Source: Nitricoxidireducens sp046726235 (GTDB lineage Bacteria > Pseudomonadota > Gammaproteobacteria > Burkholderiales > Rhodocyclaceae). From it: a stretch of 64,000 nt of DNA. Location: NCBI GenBank assembly GCA_046726235.1, contig JBKPAD010000002.1, positions 248,001 through 312,000 on the forward strand. Reading direction: 5' to 3'. The position numbers were made by a program, and so were the translations under genes. Within the stretch, counting starts at the first letter, position 1; the number at the start of each line of letters is the position of its first letter. The notes below the pieces were generated by a model, which was not told where the DNA came from, did no database searches, and saw nothing but the letters and a program-made list of their open reading frames with translations. Below are positions 53,136 through 60,210 of this stretch, one piece after another.

Positions 53136-53423
53136 ATGCCCAAGGCCAAAGTCACGTTCGAGGATGTCGGCGTCACCGTCACGGTGCCGGCCGGCACGCG
53201 CCTGATCGAAATCTCCGAGAAGGTCGGCGCCGGCATCACCTACGGCTGCCGCGAAGGCGACTGCTGCACCTGCCTGACCCAGGTCGTCTCCGGCCAAGAA
53301 AACCTCGCCGCGCCCTCGCTGCTCGAGGACCAGGTGCTCAAGGACAACCTCGCGCCGCGCCACCACCGCCTCGCCTGCCAAGCCCAGGTGCTCGGTGGCG
53401 AAGTAGTGGTCAAGCCAGCTTGA
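53136..53423 (+). CDS. Plant-type [2Fe-2S] ferredoxin
   Basis: This 95-residue ferredoxin has Cys38, Cys43 and Cys46 in GCREGDCCTCL and a fourth cysteine near 81 (RLACQAQV), with an extra Cys44. It lies 9 bases after nifO in the nifB unit and probably transfers electrons in nitrogen fixation. The stop codon falls within a 19-bp hairpin. Confidence 0.88.
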   Translation: MPKAKVTFEDVGVTVTVPAGTRLIEISEKVGAGITYGCREGDCCTCLTQVVSGQENLAAPSLLEDQVLKDNLAPRHHRLACQAQVLGGEVVVKPA

Positions 53424-53436
53424 CCACTACTTCGCC
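53397..53436 (+). terminator. Strong 19-bp hairpin over the ferredoxin stop codon
   Basis: The arms at 53397-53415 and 53418-53436 are perfect reverse complements with a two-base loop, and the stop TGA at 53421-53423 lies in the right arm. No U-run follows, so a classical terminator is uncertain; RNA stabilisation or partial attenuation before the FeSII gene are alternatives. Confidence 0.6.
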
Positions 53437-53454
53437 GCATGCGGCCCAAGTGTC

Positions 53455-53514
53455 CCGCCCCCTCCCATCCTCCCCCTCGCGGGGGAGGCGACTAACCGGC
53501 TCGCTGCGCTCGAA
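53455..53514 (+). repeat. C-rich hairpin repeat, copy 1
   Basis: A 60-bp element contains CCTCCCCCTCGCGGGGGAGG, an 8-bp stem with a four-base loop, flanked by CCGCCCCCTCCCA and by GGCTCGCTGCGCTCGAA. A copy with about four differences lies at 62247-62307. Both sit between a stop codon and the next nif-region gene in the same direction. The opposite strand has four G-runs able to form a quadruplex. Confidence 0.8.
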
Positions 53515-53539
53515 GAGCGCGGACTACTGAGGATCGACT

Positions 53540-53902
53540 ATGCCGAACATCACCTTCTCCAGCCCGCTGCACAAGGACAAGACCGTCTATGCCGTCGCCG
53601 GCAGCAACAAGCAGACGATCCTGCAGATCGCCAAGGAGAACCACATCCCGATCGACTTCTCCTGCGGCGACGGCGAATGCGGCACCTGCCTCGTCAAGGT
53701 CAAGCGCATCGACCCGCGCAAGCCGCGCATGGGCAACCCCCTCAACGAGCGCGAGATCAAGGTGCTCAAGGAACTGGGCAAGGTCACCCAGGCGCAGATC
53801 GACCAGATGATGATCGACGACTTCCCGCCCAACGAGTGGCGGCTCGCCTGCCAGATGGTCGTGCGCGATGAGGACATCCTCGTCGAGTATCCAAGCCGCT
53901 GA
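53540..53902 (+). CDS. Shethna FeSII-like [2Fe-2S] protective protein
   Basis: This 120-residue protein resembles the A. vinelandii FeSII (Shethna) protein, which binds nitrogenase under oxygen stress and holds it in a protected complex. It has FSSPLHKDKTVYAVAG, Cys42, Cys47 and Cys50 in SCGDGECGTCLVKV, a lysine- and glutamate-rich middle loop (LNEREIKVLKELGKVT), and Cys104 in EWRLACQMVV, followed by DEDILVEY. The long loop distinguishes it from ordinary ferredoxins. draG starts inside its last codons. Confidence 0.85.
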   Translation: MPNITFSSPLHKDKTVYAVAGSNKQTILQIAKENHIPIDFSCGDGECGTCLVKVKRIDPRKPRMGNPLNEREIKVLKELGKVTQAQIDQMMIDDFPPNEWRLACQMVVRDEDILVEYPSR

Positions 53903-54776
53903 AATCCGCCTGCGCGCGCGCGGCGCCTACCTCGGGCTGGCGCTCGGCGACGCGCTCGGCGCCAGCGTCGAATTCATGACGCCGCGCGAAATCCGCAGCC
54001 GCCACGGCGTGCATCGCGAGCTGTGCGGCGGCGGCTGGCTGCACCTGAAGCCCGGCCAGGTCACCGACGACACCACGATGTCGCTGGCCCTCGGCACGGC
54101 GATCCTCGCCGACGGCGGCGCCGTGAAGCCGCTCTCCTGCGCGCGCGCGCTCGACGACTGGATGCGCAGGAAGCCGATCGACATCGGCAACACCGTGCGC
54201 CGCAACCTGATTTCCTTCCGCCGCAGCGGCGACCCCGTCGCGCCGCCCTCGGAGCACGACGCCGGCAACGGCGCCGCGATGCGCGTGCTGCCGGTGGCAC
54301 TGGCGACGCTCGGCGCCGATGAGGACGCCGTGCGCGAAGCGGTGCGCGCCCAGGCCCACGTCACGCACAACAATCCGGATTCCGACGCGGCCTCCGAGTT
54401 CCTCGCGCTGGCGACGCAGGATGCATTGCGCGGCGCCTCGCTGCGCGAGATCTACCGCGGCCGCATCGAGCCGCTGCTGCAACATTACCCGCAGTTCGGC
54501 TTCCGGCGCGGCCGGCGGCGCGAGAACCCGAGCGGCTGGATCGTCGAAACCCTGCAGGCCGTGCTGCAGGCGCTGCTCGACAACGACGGCTTCGAGAACT
54601 GCCTGATCGACGTCGTCAATCGCGGCGGCGACGCCGACACCACGGGCGCCATCGCCGGCATGCTGGCCGGCGCGCTGTATGGCCCCGGCGCGCTGCCGCT
54701 GCGCTGGCTGAAGGCGCTCGACCGCGCCACGTTCGCCGCCTGCGAGGAACAGGCGACGAAGCTGGTGCCGGCCTAG
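53868..54776 (+). CDS. draG: ADP-ribosyl-dinitrogen reductase glycohydrolase DraG
   Basis: This 302-residue enzyme removes ADP-ribose from NifH and reactivates nitrogenase. It shows the ADP-ribosylhydrolase markers GAYLGLALGDALGASVEF, TDDTTMSLAL and NRGGDADTTGAIAGMLAGALYG, whose acidic residues bind two metal ions. The ATG at 53868 overlaps FeSII by 35 bases; no later start preserves the N-terminal motif. It converges with the hemerythrin gene. draT is on the opposite strand about 1.9 kb away. Confidence 0.95.
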   Translation: MRTSSSSIQAAEIRLRARGAYLGLALGDALGASVEFMTPREIRSRHGVHRELCGGGWLHLKPGQVTDDTTMSLALGTAILADGGAVKPLSCARALDDWMRRKPIDIGNTVRRNLISFRRSGDPVAPPSEHDAGNGAAMRVLPVALATLGADEDAVREAVRAQAHVTHNNPDSDAASEFLALATQDALRGASLREIYRGRIEPLLQHYPQFGFRRGRRRENPSGWIVETLQAVLQALLDNDGFENCLIDVVNRGGDADTTGAIAGMLAGALYGPGALPLRWLKALDRATFAACEEQATKLVPA

Positions 54777-55165
54777 GCGGCGTCGCGCGCCCGCAGCGAG
54801 GCCGCCAGCGCGGAATCCATGGTGGCGAGGTGCTGCTCGAACCAGGGGCCGAGGCCCTCACGCACGTAGGCGCGGGCGAAAGCCAGCCGCCCCTTGTCGA
54901 TGCCGGCGCGCAGGCGCGCCAGTTCGCCGAGCACGCGCCGGTGCTCGCCTTCGTGCTCGCCGACGGCGGCGAAGCGGCATTCGCGCATCAGCACGCTTTC
55001 GTTGTCGAAATGGCACTGCGCGTGGTCGAGCAGCGAATCGAACAGCACCACGAAATCCTCGTCGGCGGCGTCGCGCAACGCACCCGCGAGCGCGACGAAC
55101 TCGCGGTGCATCGGGTCCATCCCCGGCACGCCGAGCGGATGGCGCGATTCGTCCCAGGTCAGCAA
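54773..55165 (-). CDS. Bacteriohemerythrin
   Basis: This 130-residue single-domain hemerythrin retains the di-iron ligands: an early His in MDPMHREFV, HAQCHFDNE (HxxxHxxxE), HEGEH (HxxxH) and HLATMD (HxxxxD). It should bind oxygen reversibly. It is the last gene of the reverse draT unit, overlapping the SIR2-like gene by seven bases, so an oxygen-buffering or -sensing role for nitrogenase is inferred from position. Confidence 0.9.
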   Translation of the reverse strand: MLTWDESRHPLGVPGMDPMHREFVALAGALRDAADEDFVVLFDSLLDHAQCHFDNESVLMRECRFAAVGEHEGEHRRVLGELARLRAGIDKGRLAFARAYVREGLGPWFEQHLATMDSALAASLRARDAA

Positions 55166-56013
55166 AGCGCGACTTCCTGCGCCGCGGCGATCAGTTCGCT
55201 GCAGTCGGCCTCGACGATCTCGAGGTTCAGCTTCTCGCAGAAGCGGCGCTCCTTCTCGGTCGGCTCGGCGATCAGCGCCCAGCCGGCCGGCTGCGCGGCG
55301 CCATAGATGACGTCGGCGAGCACCATGCGCTCGGTGTCGCGGTTCAGGCGCATGCCGAGCAGGAGGTAGCGCTTCTCGCGGCGGCGCAGCTTGAGGAAGG
55401 CCGGCAGGGCGAAGCCGCCCATCAGCTCAGTGATGAAGTCGACATAGTCGGCGTCGGACGCGATGTACGAGGCCTCGGGCCGCGGTGCGCCCATCGGCTT
55501 GAACAGCACCGGCCACTCGGCGTTCGCCTGCTCGGGCGCGATCGCCGTGTAGCCGACGCCGTCGTAGGCGTGGAGCTTGAAGCGGAAGTCGCTGCCGCCG
55601 ATGCGCGCGCAGCCGAGGACCAGCAGGTGCGGCACGCCGGCGTAGCTGTCGAGCAGCTGGACGTCGCGGTTGATGTCGACGACGTAGCGCGGCTGCAGGC
55701 CGGCGAGCCAGTCGTGCACGGCACTGCGCGTCCACGCGGTCTCGCCGTAGGTCTGGTCGAGGAAGCGCGACACGGCGTTGCGGCCGCGCTTGAGCTCGAC
55801 GTTCATGGCCGCGCGCGGGAATTCGTACATCAGCTTCGGCGCCATCGGCTTGCCGCCGTTCAGCGCCAGGATCAGCTCGTCGCTGGTCGCCGGCATGGCG
55901 TGGGCGTCGGCGAGCGAGCGCACGTCGGCGAGCACGCCGGGGCCGAGGTAGGGAACGATGCTGCCGTCACGCAGCCCCGCTTCCATGGTGTTGCGGAAAT
56001 TGTCGGGAATCAT
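55159..56013 (-). CDS. SIR2-like domain protein of the draT operon
   Basis: This 284-residue protein has SIVPYLGPGVLADVRSL near residues 18-34, matching the NAD-binding glycine loop of SIR2_2-type proteins, and HLLVLGCARIGGSDFRFKLHAYDG near 130-153, a second family feature. Zinc-binding cysteines of classical sirtuins are absent. GGAG lies six bases before the ATG at 56013. NAD binding or hydrolysis is inferred; its place next to DraT, an NAD-using enzyme, suggests a linked role but no function is known. Confidence 0.7.
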   Translation of the reverse strand: MIPDNFRNTMEAGLRDGSIVPYLGPGVLADVRSLADAHAMPATSDELILALNGGKPMAPKLMYEFPRAAMNVELKRGRNAVSRFLDQTYGETAWTRSAVHDWLAGLQPRYVVDINRDVQLLDSYAGVPHLLVLGCARIGGSDFRFKLHAYDGVGYTAIAPEQANAEWPVLFKPMGAPRPEASYIASDADYVDFITELMGGFALPAFLKLRRREKRYLLLGMRLNRDTERMVLADVIYGAAQPAGWALIAEPTEKERRFCEKLNLEIVEADCSELIAAAQEVALC

Positions 56014-56062
56014 CCATGTCTCCTTGGGTCGGGGGACATGGTGCAAGAAGTGCGCCGACGCG

Positions 56063-56188
56063 TCAGTCGGGCTTGGGTTCCTCGTCGGTGCGCTTCTTCG
56101 CGGTGATGCCCCGGATGATGGTCACGATGGGCGTCGCCACGACCGCGGCGATCAGCCAGTAGAACAGCCAGGAGGCGTCCATGTTCAT
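56063..56188 (-). CDS. 41-residue single-helix membrane protein
   Basis: The product is MNMDASWLFYWLIAAVVATP then IVTIIRGITAKKRTDEEPKPD, with one hydrophobic helix and a basic, then acidic, tail. Its ATG overlaps the stop of the preceding gene as ATGA, supporting translation. It lies between the winged-helix-like gene and the SIR2-like gene, suggesting membrane association of that module. Confidence 0.7.
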   Translation of the reverse strand: MNMDASWLFYWLIAAVVATPIVTIIRGITAKKRTDEEPKPD

Positions 56189-56658
56189 CGCGGCTTCACG
56201 GCCCGGCGCCAGCGACCCTCGACCTTGAAATGGCTGACCGCTTTCGGCTTCGGCATCAGCAGGTTCTTGCCCGCGCTCTTGCGCGCGGCCTTGTATGTCC
56301 GGACAGCGGCGTCGAGTTCCTGCGGGTCCGGCACCAGCGCAGGCTCCTCGGCACGCGGGCGCCAGGCGGCCAGGCTGCCGGCGATCGCGGCGGCGAGGTC
56401 TTCCGGGCTGGCCTTCGCGGGCTGCTTCGACAGCAGGTCGCGCGCCGCCGGCGTCAGCGTGAGGCCGCCTTCCGCCGCGGCGATCAGGCCCAGCGCGGAG
56501 AGCCGTTCGATGGCCGCGCCGAGCTTTTCGGGGAAGGGAACGAAGCCCTGGATGAGATCGGCCGCGGCGACGATGTCGACCAGCTGCGCCGGCCGTCGCT
56601 TGGATGAAAGCATGGTCGCCGTCAGGATGACGGCGTCGAGATCGTGGTGGGTGTGCAT
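56185..56658 (-). CDS. Winged-helix-like protein in the draT operon, function unknown
   Basis: This 157-residue protein starts MHTHHDLDAVILTATMLSSK, and residues about 5-80 have the helix-helix-wing pattern of a DNA- or RNA-binding fold (IERLSALGLIAAAEGGLTLTP). The remaining half is basic with KAARKSAGKNLLMPKPKAVS near the end. It is not recognised further. It starts 22 bases after the draT stop and ends inside the 41-residue gene. Confidence 0.65.
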   Translation of the reverse strand: MHTHHDLDAVILTATMLSSKRRPAQLVDIVAAADLIQGFVPFPEKLGAAIERLSALGLIAAAEGGLTLTPAARDLLSKQPAKASPEDLAAAIAGSLAAWRPRAEEPALVPDPQELDAAVRTYKAARKSAGKNLLMPKPKAVSHFKVEGRWRRAVKPR

Positions 56659-56680
56659 AGGGGGGACCGGGGATTGCTCG

Positions 56681-57577
56681 CTAGAGCGTGTGCATGGCGA
56701 CTTCGTAGGCGCCGCCGACGACGAGGTATTCGTCCTCTCCCTTGAGCACGCCGGGCAGAAGACCGCAGTGGAAGAAAATCTTCGGCGCCGGCACCTCGGC
56801 CTCGAGGATGTAGTCGCCGAACTCGCCGGCGCGCTCGCGGTTACGGCTGAACGAGGTCAGGTTGTTGAACAGCACGGTCTGGCGGCGGCCTTCGCCGGCG
56901 AGCACTTCGTGGTCGCCGAGGCGGTTGATGCCGCGGTAGAGCGTGAGCGTCGCCGCCTGCCGTCCGGCGCGCGCGAACTCGTACTGGCCGAAGGCGTAGA
57001 GCAGGTCGAGCTGGCCTTCGAGCGCGTTGGTGCCGTAGAGGCCGGCGGCACGCATCTCCTGATAGCGGCGCCAGGCCGGTGCGGCGAAATCGCGCAGCGG
57101 CTCGCCGTGGAAGCGCGGCAGCAGGCCGAAGCGCGACTCGACCCAACCCTTGAGCACCGCACCCTCGCGCCCGTCGGCGTCGAAGCTCCAGCCGCGCAGC
57201 GCACGCATCCAGTTGGCCTTGGCGCGCGCCTCATGCCCGGCGGTGAGCCCGGCGTCCTCGAGGTGCTCGAGGCGGAAGTGCACGGTCATGTAGTCGCGGA
57301 AGGCGTCGGCGCGCGCCGCGGCGGCGTCGATGGCGTCGAGGCGGCGGAACAGGTCGGCGTGAAGTTCGGCGACGCCGTCGAGCGCGAGCGGCGCCGGATG
57401 ACGCTGGAACGTGAGCCCGCCGAGGATGACCGCAGGGAGGTTGCAGCGGTTGATCGGCAGGCGCGCATGGCGCGGGAGTGTCGGCGCTTCATTGTCGGCA
57501 GTGCGACAAACGCCGTGCGCATTGTCGGCCGACGCACGCACGGCCGACACTTCGGTTTGCGGAGAAAGTCTTGTCAT
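56681..57577 (-). CDS. draT: NAD(+)-dinitrogen-reductase ADP-D-ribosyltransferase DraT
   Basis: This enzyme inactivates nitrogenase by ADP-ribosylating the NifH arginine. It shows the DraT markers RHARLPINRCNLPAVILGG near residue 36, FRLEHLEDAG, TLYRGINRLGDHE and NNLTSFSRNRERA, consistent with the R-S-E class of ADP-ribosyltransferases. The start is uncertain: ATG 57577 gives 298 residues, and GTG at 57550 or 57541 would shorten it. All choices place the nifH activator site in its first codons, because no later start exists before the conserved domain. It is divergent from nifH. Confidence 0.9.
   Translation of the reverse strand: MTRLSPQTEVSAVRASADNAHGVCRTADNEAPTLPRHARLPINRCNLPAVILGGLTFQRHPAPLALDGVAELHADLFRRLDAIDAAAARADAFRDYMTVHFRLEHLEDAGLTAGHEARAKANWMRALRGWSFDADGREGAVLKGWVESRFGLLPRFHGEPLRDFAAPAWRRYQEMRAAGLYGTNALEGQLDLLYAFGQYEFARAGRQAATLTLYRGINRLGDHEVLAGEGRRQTVLFNNLTSFSRNRERAGEFGDYILEAEVPAPKIFFHCGLLPGVLKGEDEYLVVGGAYEVAMHTL
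57493..57508 (+). promoter_or_regulatory. NifA upstream activator site for nifH (inside draT)
   Basis: TGTCGGCAGTGCGACA matches TGT-N10-ACA and lies about 98 bases before the nifH sigma-54 promoter. On the other strand the same bases encode the draT segment GVCRTADN. Confidence 0.85.
57523..57549. repeat. Inverted repeat in the draT-nifH control region
   Basis: TGTCGGCCG and CGGCCGACA are perfect 9-bp arms separated by nine bases. The ends are TGT and ACA as in NifA sites, but the spacing is 21 instead of 10. A second regulator site or an unusual NifA site is possible. Confidence 0.4.
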
Positions 57578-57589
57578 TTCAATTCGTTG
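57577..57589 (+). promoter_or_regulatory. Possible IHF site before nifH
   Basis: TTTCAATTCGTTG differs from the IHF consensus WATCAANNNNTTR at one base and lies between the NifA site and the sigma-54 promoter, the usual IHF position in nifH promoters. Confidence 0.4.
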
Positions 57590-57606
57590 TCGCACTGGCA
57601 GCGCTT

Positions 57607-57622
57607 TGGCATGGCCCTTGCG
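57607..57622 (+). promoter_or_regulatory. Sigma-54 promoter of nifH
   Basis: TGGCATGGCCCTTGCG has GG at 57608-57609 and GC at 57620-57621 with ten bases between. The predicted start near 57633 gives a 56-base leader ending in an AAGGAG ribosome-binding site. Confidence 0.9.
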
Positions 57623-57688
57623 AAACGACTGCCGTAACGCGGCGATCTTTCGGCGCCGAACGATTTTCAGACAAGGAGATTTCCTATC

Positions 57689-58585
57689 ATGGCAAAACTG
57701 CGTCAAGCCGCCATCTACGGCAAAGGTGGCATCGGCAAGTCTACCACCACGCAAAACCTCGTCGCCGCCCTGGCCGAGGCCGGCAAGAAGGTGATGATCG
57801 TCGGCTGCGATCCGAAGGCCGATTCGACGCGCCTGATCCTGCACGCCAAGGCGCAGAACTCGGTGATGGAACTCGCGGCCGAGGCCGGTTCCGTCGAGGA
57901 CCTCGAACTCGAGGACGTCATGTCGGTCGGCTTCGGCGGCGTCAAGTGCGTCGAGTCCGGCGGCCCTGAGCCCGGCGTCGGCTGTGCCGGCCGCGGCGTC
58001 ATCACGGCGATCAACTTCCTCGAGGAAGAAGGCGCCTACGACGACGAACTCGACTTCGTCTTCTACGACGTGCTCGGCGACGTGGTCTGCGGCGGCTTCG
58101 CGATGCCGATCCGCGAGAACAAGGCGCAGGAAATCTACATCGTCTGCTCCGGCGAGATGATGGCCATGTACGCGGCCAACAACATCGCCAAGGGCATCGT
58201 CAAGTACGCCAACTCCGGCGGCGTGCGCCTCGCGGGCCTGATCTGCAACTCGCGCAACACCGACCGCGAGGACGAGCTGATCATCGCCCTGGCCGACAAG
58301 CTCGGCACGCAGATGATCCACTTCGTGCCGCGCGACAACGTCGTCCAGCACGCCGAGATCCGCCGCATGACGGTCATCGAGTACGACCCCAAGGCGAAGC
58401 AGGCCGACGAGTACCGTGCCCTGGCGAGGAAGATCATCGAGAACAAGAAGTTCGTGATCCCGACGCCGGTCACCATGGACGAGCTCGAAGAACTGCTGAT
58501 GGAGTTCGGCATCATGGAAGTGGAGAACACGGCCATCATCGGCAAGACCGCCGCCGAACTGGCCGCCGAAGCCGCTGCCGCCTGA
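57689..58585 (+). CDS. nifH: Nitrogenase iron protein NifH
   Basis: This 298-residue protein is dinitrogenase reductase, which passes electrons to the MoFe protein with ATP hydrolysis. The P-loop is YGKGGIGKSTT at residues 10-20. The 4Fe-4S ligands are Cys99 and Cys134. Arg102, in the CAGRG motif, is the expected DraT ADP-ribosylation site. It heads nifHDK-nifT-ferredoxin-nafY and follows a sigma-54/NifA promoter. Confidence 0.99.
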   Translation: MAKLRQAAIYGKGGIGKSTTTQNLVAALAEAGKKVMIVGCDPKADSTRLILHAKAQNSVMELAAEAGSVEDLELEDVMSVGFGGVKCVESGGPEPGVGCAGRGVITAINFLEEEGAYDDELDFVFYDVLGDVVCGGFAMPIRENKAQEIYIVCSGEMMAMYAANNIAKGIVKYANSGGVRLAGLICNSRNTDREDELIIALADKLGTQMIHFVPRDNVVQHAEIRRMTVIEYDPKAKQADEYRALARKIIENKKFVIPTPVTMDELEELLMEFGIMEVENTAIIGKTAAELAAEAAAA

Positions 58586-58608
58586 GTCACGACTTAATCA
58601 ATCCAACG

Positions 58609-58639
58609 GGGCGCCGTGCCCGGATAGAGGCCGGCGCCC
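58609..58639 (+). other. nifH-nifD intergenic hairpin
   Basis: GGGCGCCG (58609-58616) pairs with CGGCGCCC (58632-58639), and an inner GCC/GGC extends the stem after a single bulge, leaving an eight-base loop. Stem-loops between nifH and nifD are known to stabilise nifH mRNA or limit read-through. No U-run follows. Confidence 0.7.
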
Positions 58640-58655
58640 GACAAGGAGAAGCAAC

Positions 58656-60128
58656 ATGGCTGCGCTAACCCGCGAAGAGACCGAAGCCCTCGTCCAGGAG
58701 GTGCTCGAGGTCTATCCCGAAAAGGCGAAGAAGGACCGCGCCAAGCACATCATGGTCAACGACAAGTCGCTCGAGTCGTCCAAGAAGTGCATCACCTCCA
58801 ACCGCAAGTCGCTGCCGGGCGTGATGACCATGCGCGGCTGCGCCTACGCCGGCTCCAAGGGCGTGGTGTGGGGCCCGATCAAGGACATGATCTCGATCTC
58901 CCACGGCCCGATCGGCTGCGGCCAGTACGCGCGCGGCGGCCGCCGCAACTACTACGTCGGGACCACCGGCGTGGATACCTTCTGCGAAATCAACTTCACC
59001 TCCGACTTCCAGGAGAAGGACATCGTCTTCGGCGGCGACAAGAAGCTCGCCAAGCTGATCAACGAGATCGAACTCCTGTTCCCGCTCAACAAGGGCATCT
59101 CGGTGCAGTCCGAGTGCCCCGTCGGCCTGATCGGCGACGACATCGAGGCGGTGTCGAAGAAGGCTGCCGCCGAAATCGGCAAGCCGGTCGTGCCGGTGCG
59201 CTGCGAGGGCTTCCGCGGCGTTTCGCAGTCGCTCGGCCACCACATCGCCAACGACTCGGTGCGCGACTGGATCATCTCCAACCGCGACGGCAAGACGTTC
59301 GAGAAGACGCCCTACGACGTGGCGATCCTCGGCGACTACAACATCGGCGGCGACGCCTGGGCCTCGCGCATCCTGCTCGAAGAGATGGGCCTGCGCGTGG
59401 TCGCGCAGTGGTCCGGCGACGGCACGCTCGCCGAAATGGAGAACACGCCGAACGTCAAGCTCAACCTCCTCCACTGCTACCGCTCGATGAACTACATCAG
59501 CCGCCACATGGAAGAGAAGTACGGCATTCCCTGGCTCGAGTACAACTTCTTCGGCCCGACCAAGATCGCCGAGTCGCTGCGCGCCATCGCCCAGCACTTC
59601 GACGACAAGATCAAGGAAGGCGCCGAGCGCGTGATCGAGAAGTACACCGCGCCGATGAACGAGATCATCGCCAAGTACAAGCCGCGCCTGCAGGGCAAGA
59701 AGGTGATGCTCTACGTCGGCGGCCTGCGTCCGCGCCACGTGGTCGGCGCCTACGAGGACCTCGGCATGGAAGTGGTCGGCACCGGCTACGAGTTCGCCCA
59801 CAACGACGACTACGACCGCACCATGAAGGACATGGGCGACGCCACGCTGATCTACGACGACGCCACCGGCCACGAGCTCGACGAGTTCGTCAAGGCGATG
59901 AAGCCCGACCTGATCGGCTCCGGCATCAAGGAGAAGTACGTCTTCCACAAGATGGGCTACCCCTTCCGCCAGATGCACTCCTGGGACTACTCGGGCCCGT
60001 ACCACGGCTACGACGGCTTCGCCGTGTTCGCCAAGGACATGGACCTGACGCTCAACAACCCGTGCTGGAAGATGCTCAAGGCGCCGTGGGACAAGACCGC
60101 CGACGAGCAGGAGCAGAAGGCGGCCTAA
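58656..60128 (+). CDS. nifD: Nitrogenase MoFe protein alpha chain NifD
   Basis: This 490-residue subunit binds the FeMo cofactor and half of the P cluster. P-cluster ligands Cys62, Cys88 and Cys154 and FeMo-cofactor ligands Cys274 and His441 are all present, at or within one residue of the A. vinelandii numbering. AAGGAG precedes the ATG. It forms an alpha2beta2 tetramer with NifK. Confidence 0.99.
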   Translation: MAALTREETEALVQEVLEVYPEKAKKDRAKHIMVNDKSLESSKKCITSNRKSLPGVMTMRGCAYAGSKGVVWGPIKDMISISHGPIGCGQYARGGRRNYYVGTTGVDTFCEINFTSDFQEKDIVFGGDKKLAKLINEIELLFPLNKGISVQSECPVGLIGDDIEAVSKKAAAEIGKPVVPVRCEGFRGVSQSLGHHIANDSVRDWIISNRDGKTFEKTPYDVAILGDYNIGGDAWASRILLEEMGLRVVAQWSGDGTLAEMENTPNVKLNLLHCYRSMNYISRHMEEKYGIPWLEYNFFGPTKIAESLRAIAQHFDDKIKEGAERVIEKYTAPMNEIIAKYKPRLQGKKVMLYVGGLRPRHVVGAYEDLGMEVVGTGYEFAHNDDYDRTMKDMGDATLIYDDATGHELDEFVKAMKPDLIGSGIKEKYVFHKMGYPFRQMHSWDYSGPYHGYDGFAVFAKDMDLTLNNPCWKMLKAPWDKTADEQEQKAA

Positions 60129-60210
60129 GCCCGCCAGAGCGCACTCCCAACCCCGTTCCGCAAACCCTCGCCCGCGTCCACAAATTGGTGGCCGGGCAAA
60201 GGAGATGAAG

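Noticed and set aside
57620..57634. Minus-strand sigma-54 promoter for draT
   Set aside because: CGGCAGTCGTTTCGCA has the GG-N10-GC spacing but poor outer bases and overlaps the nifH promoter; support is too weak to list.
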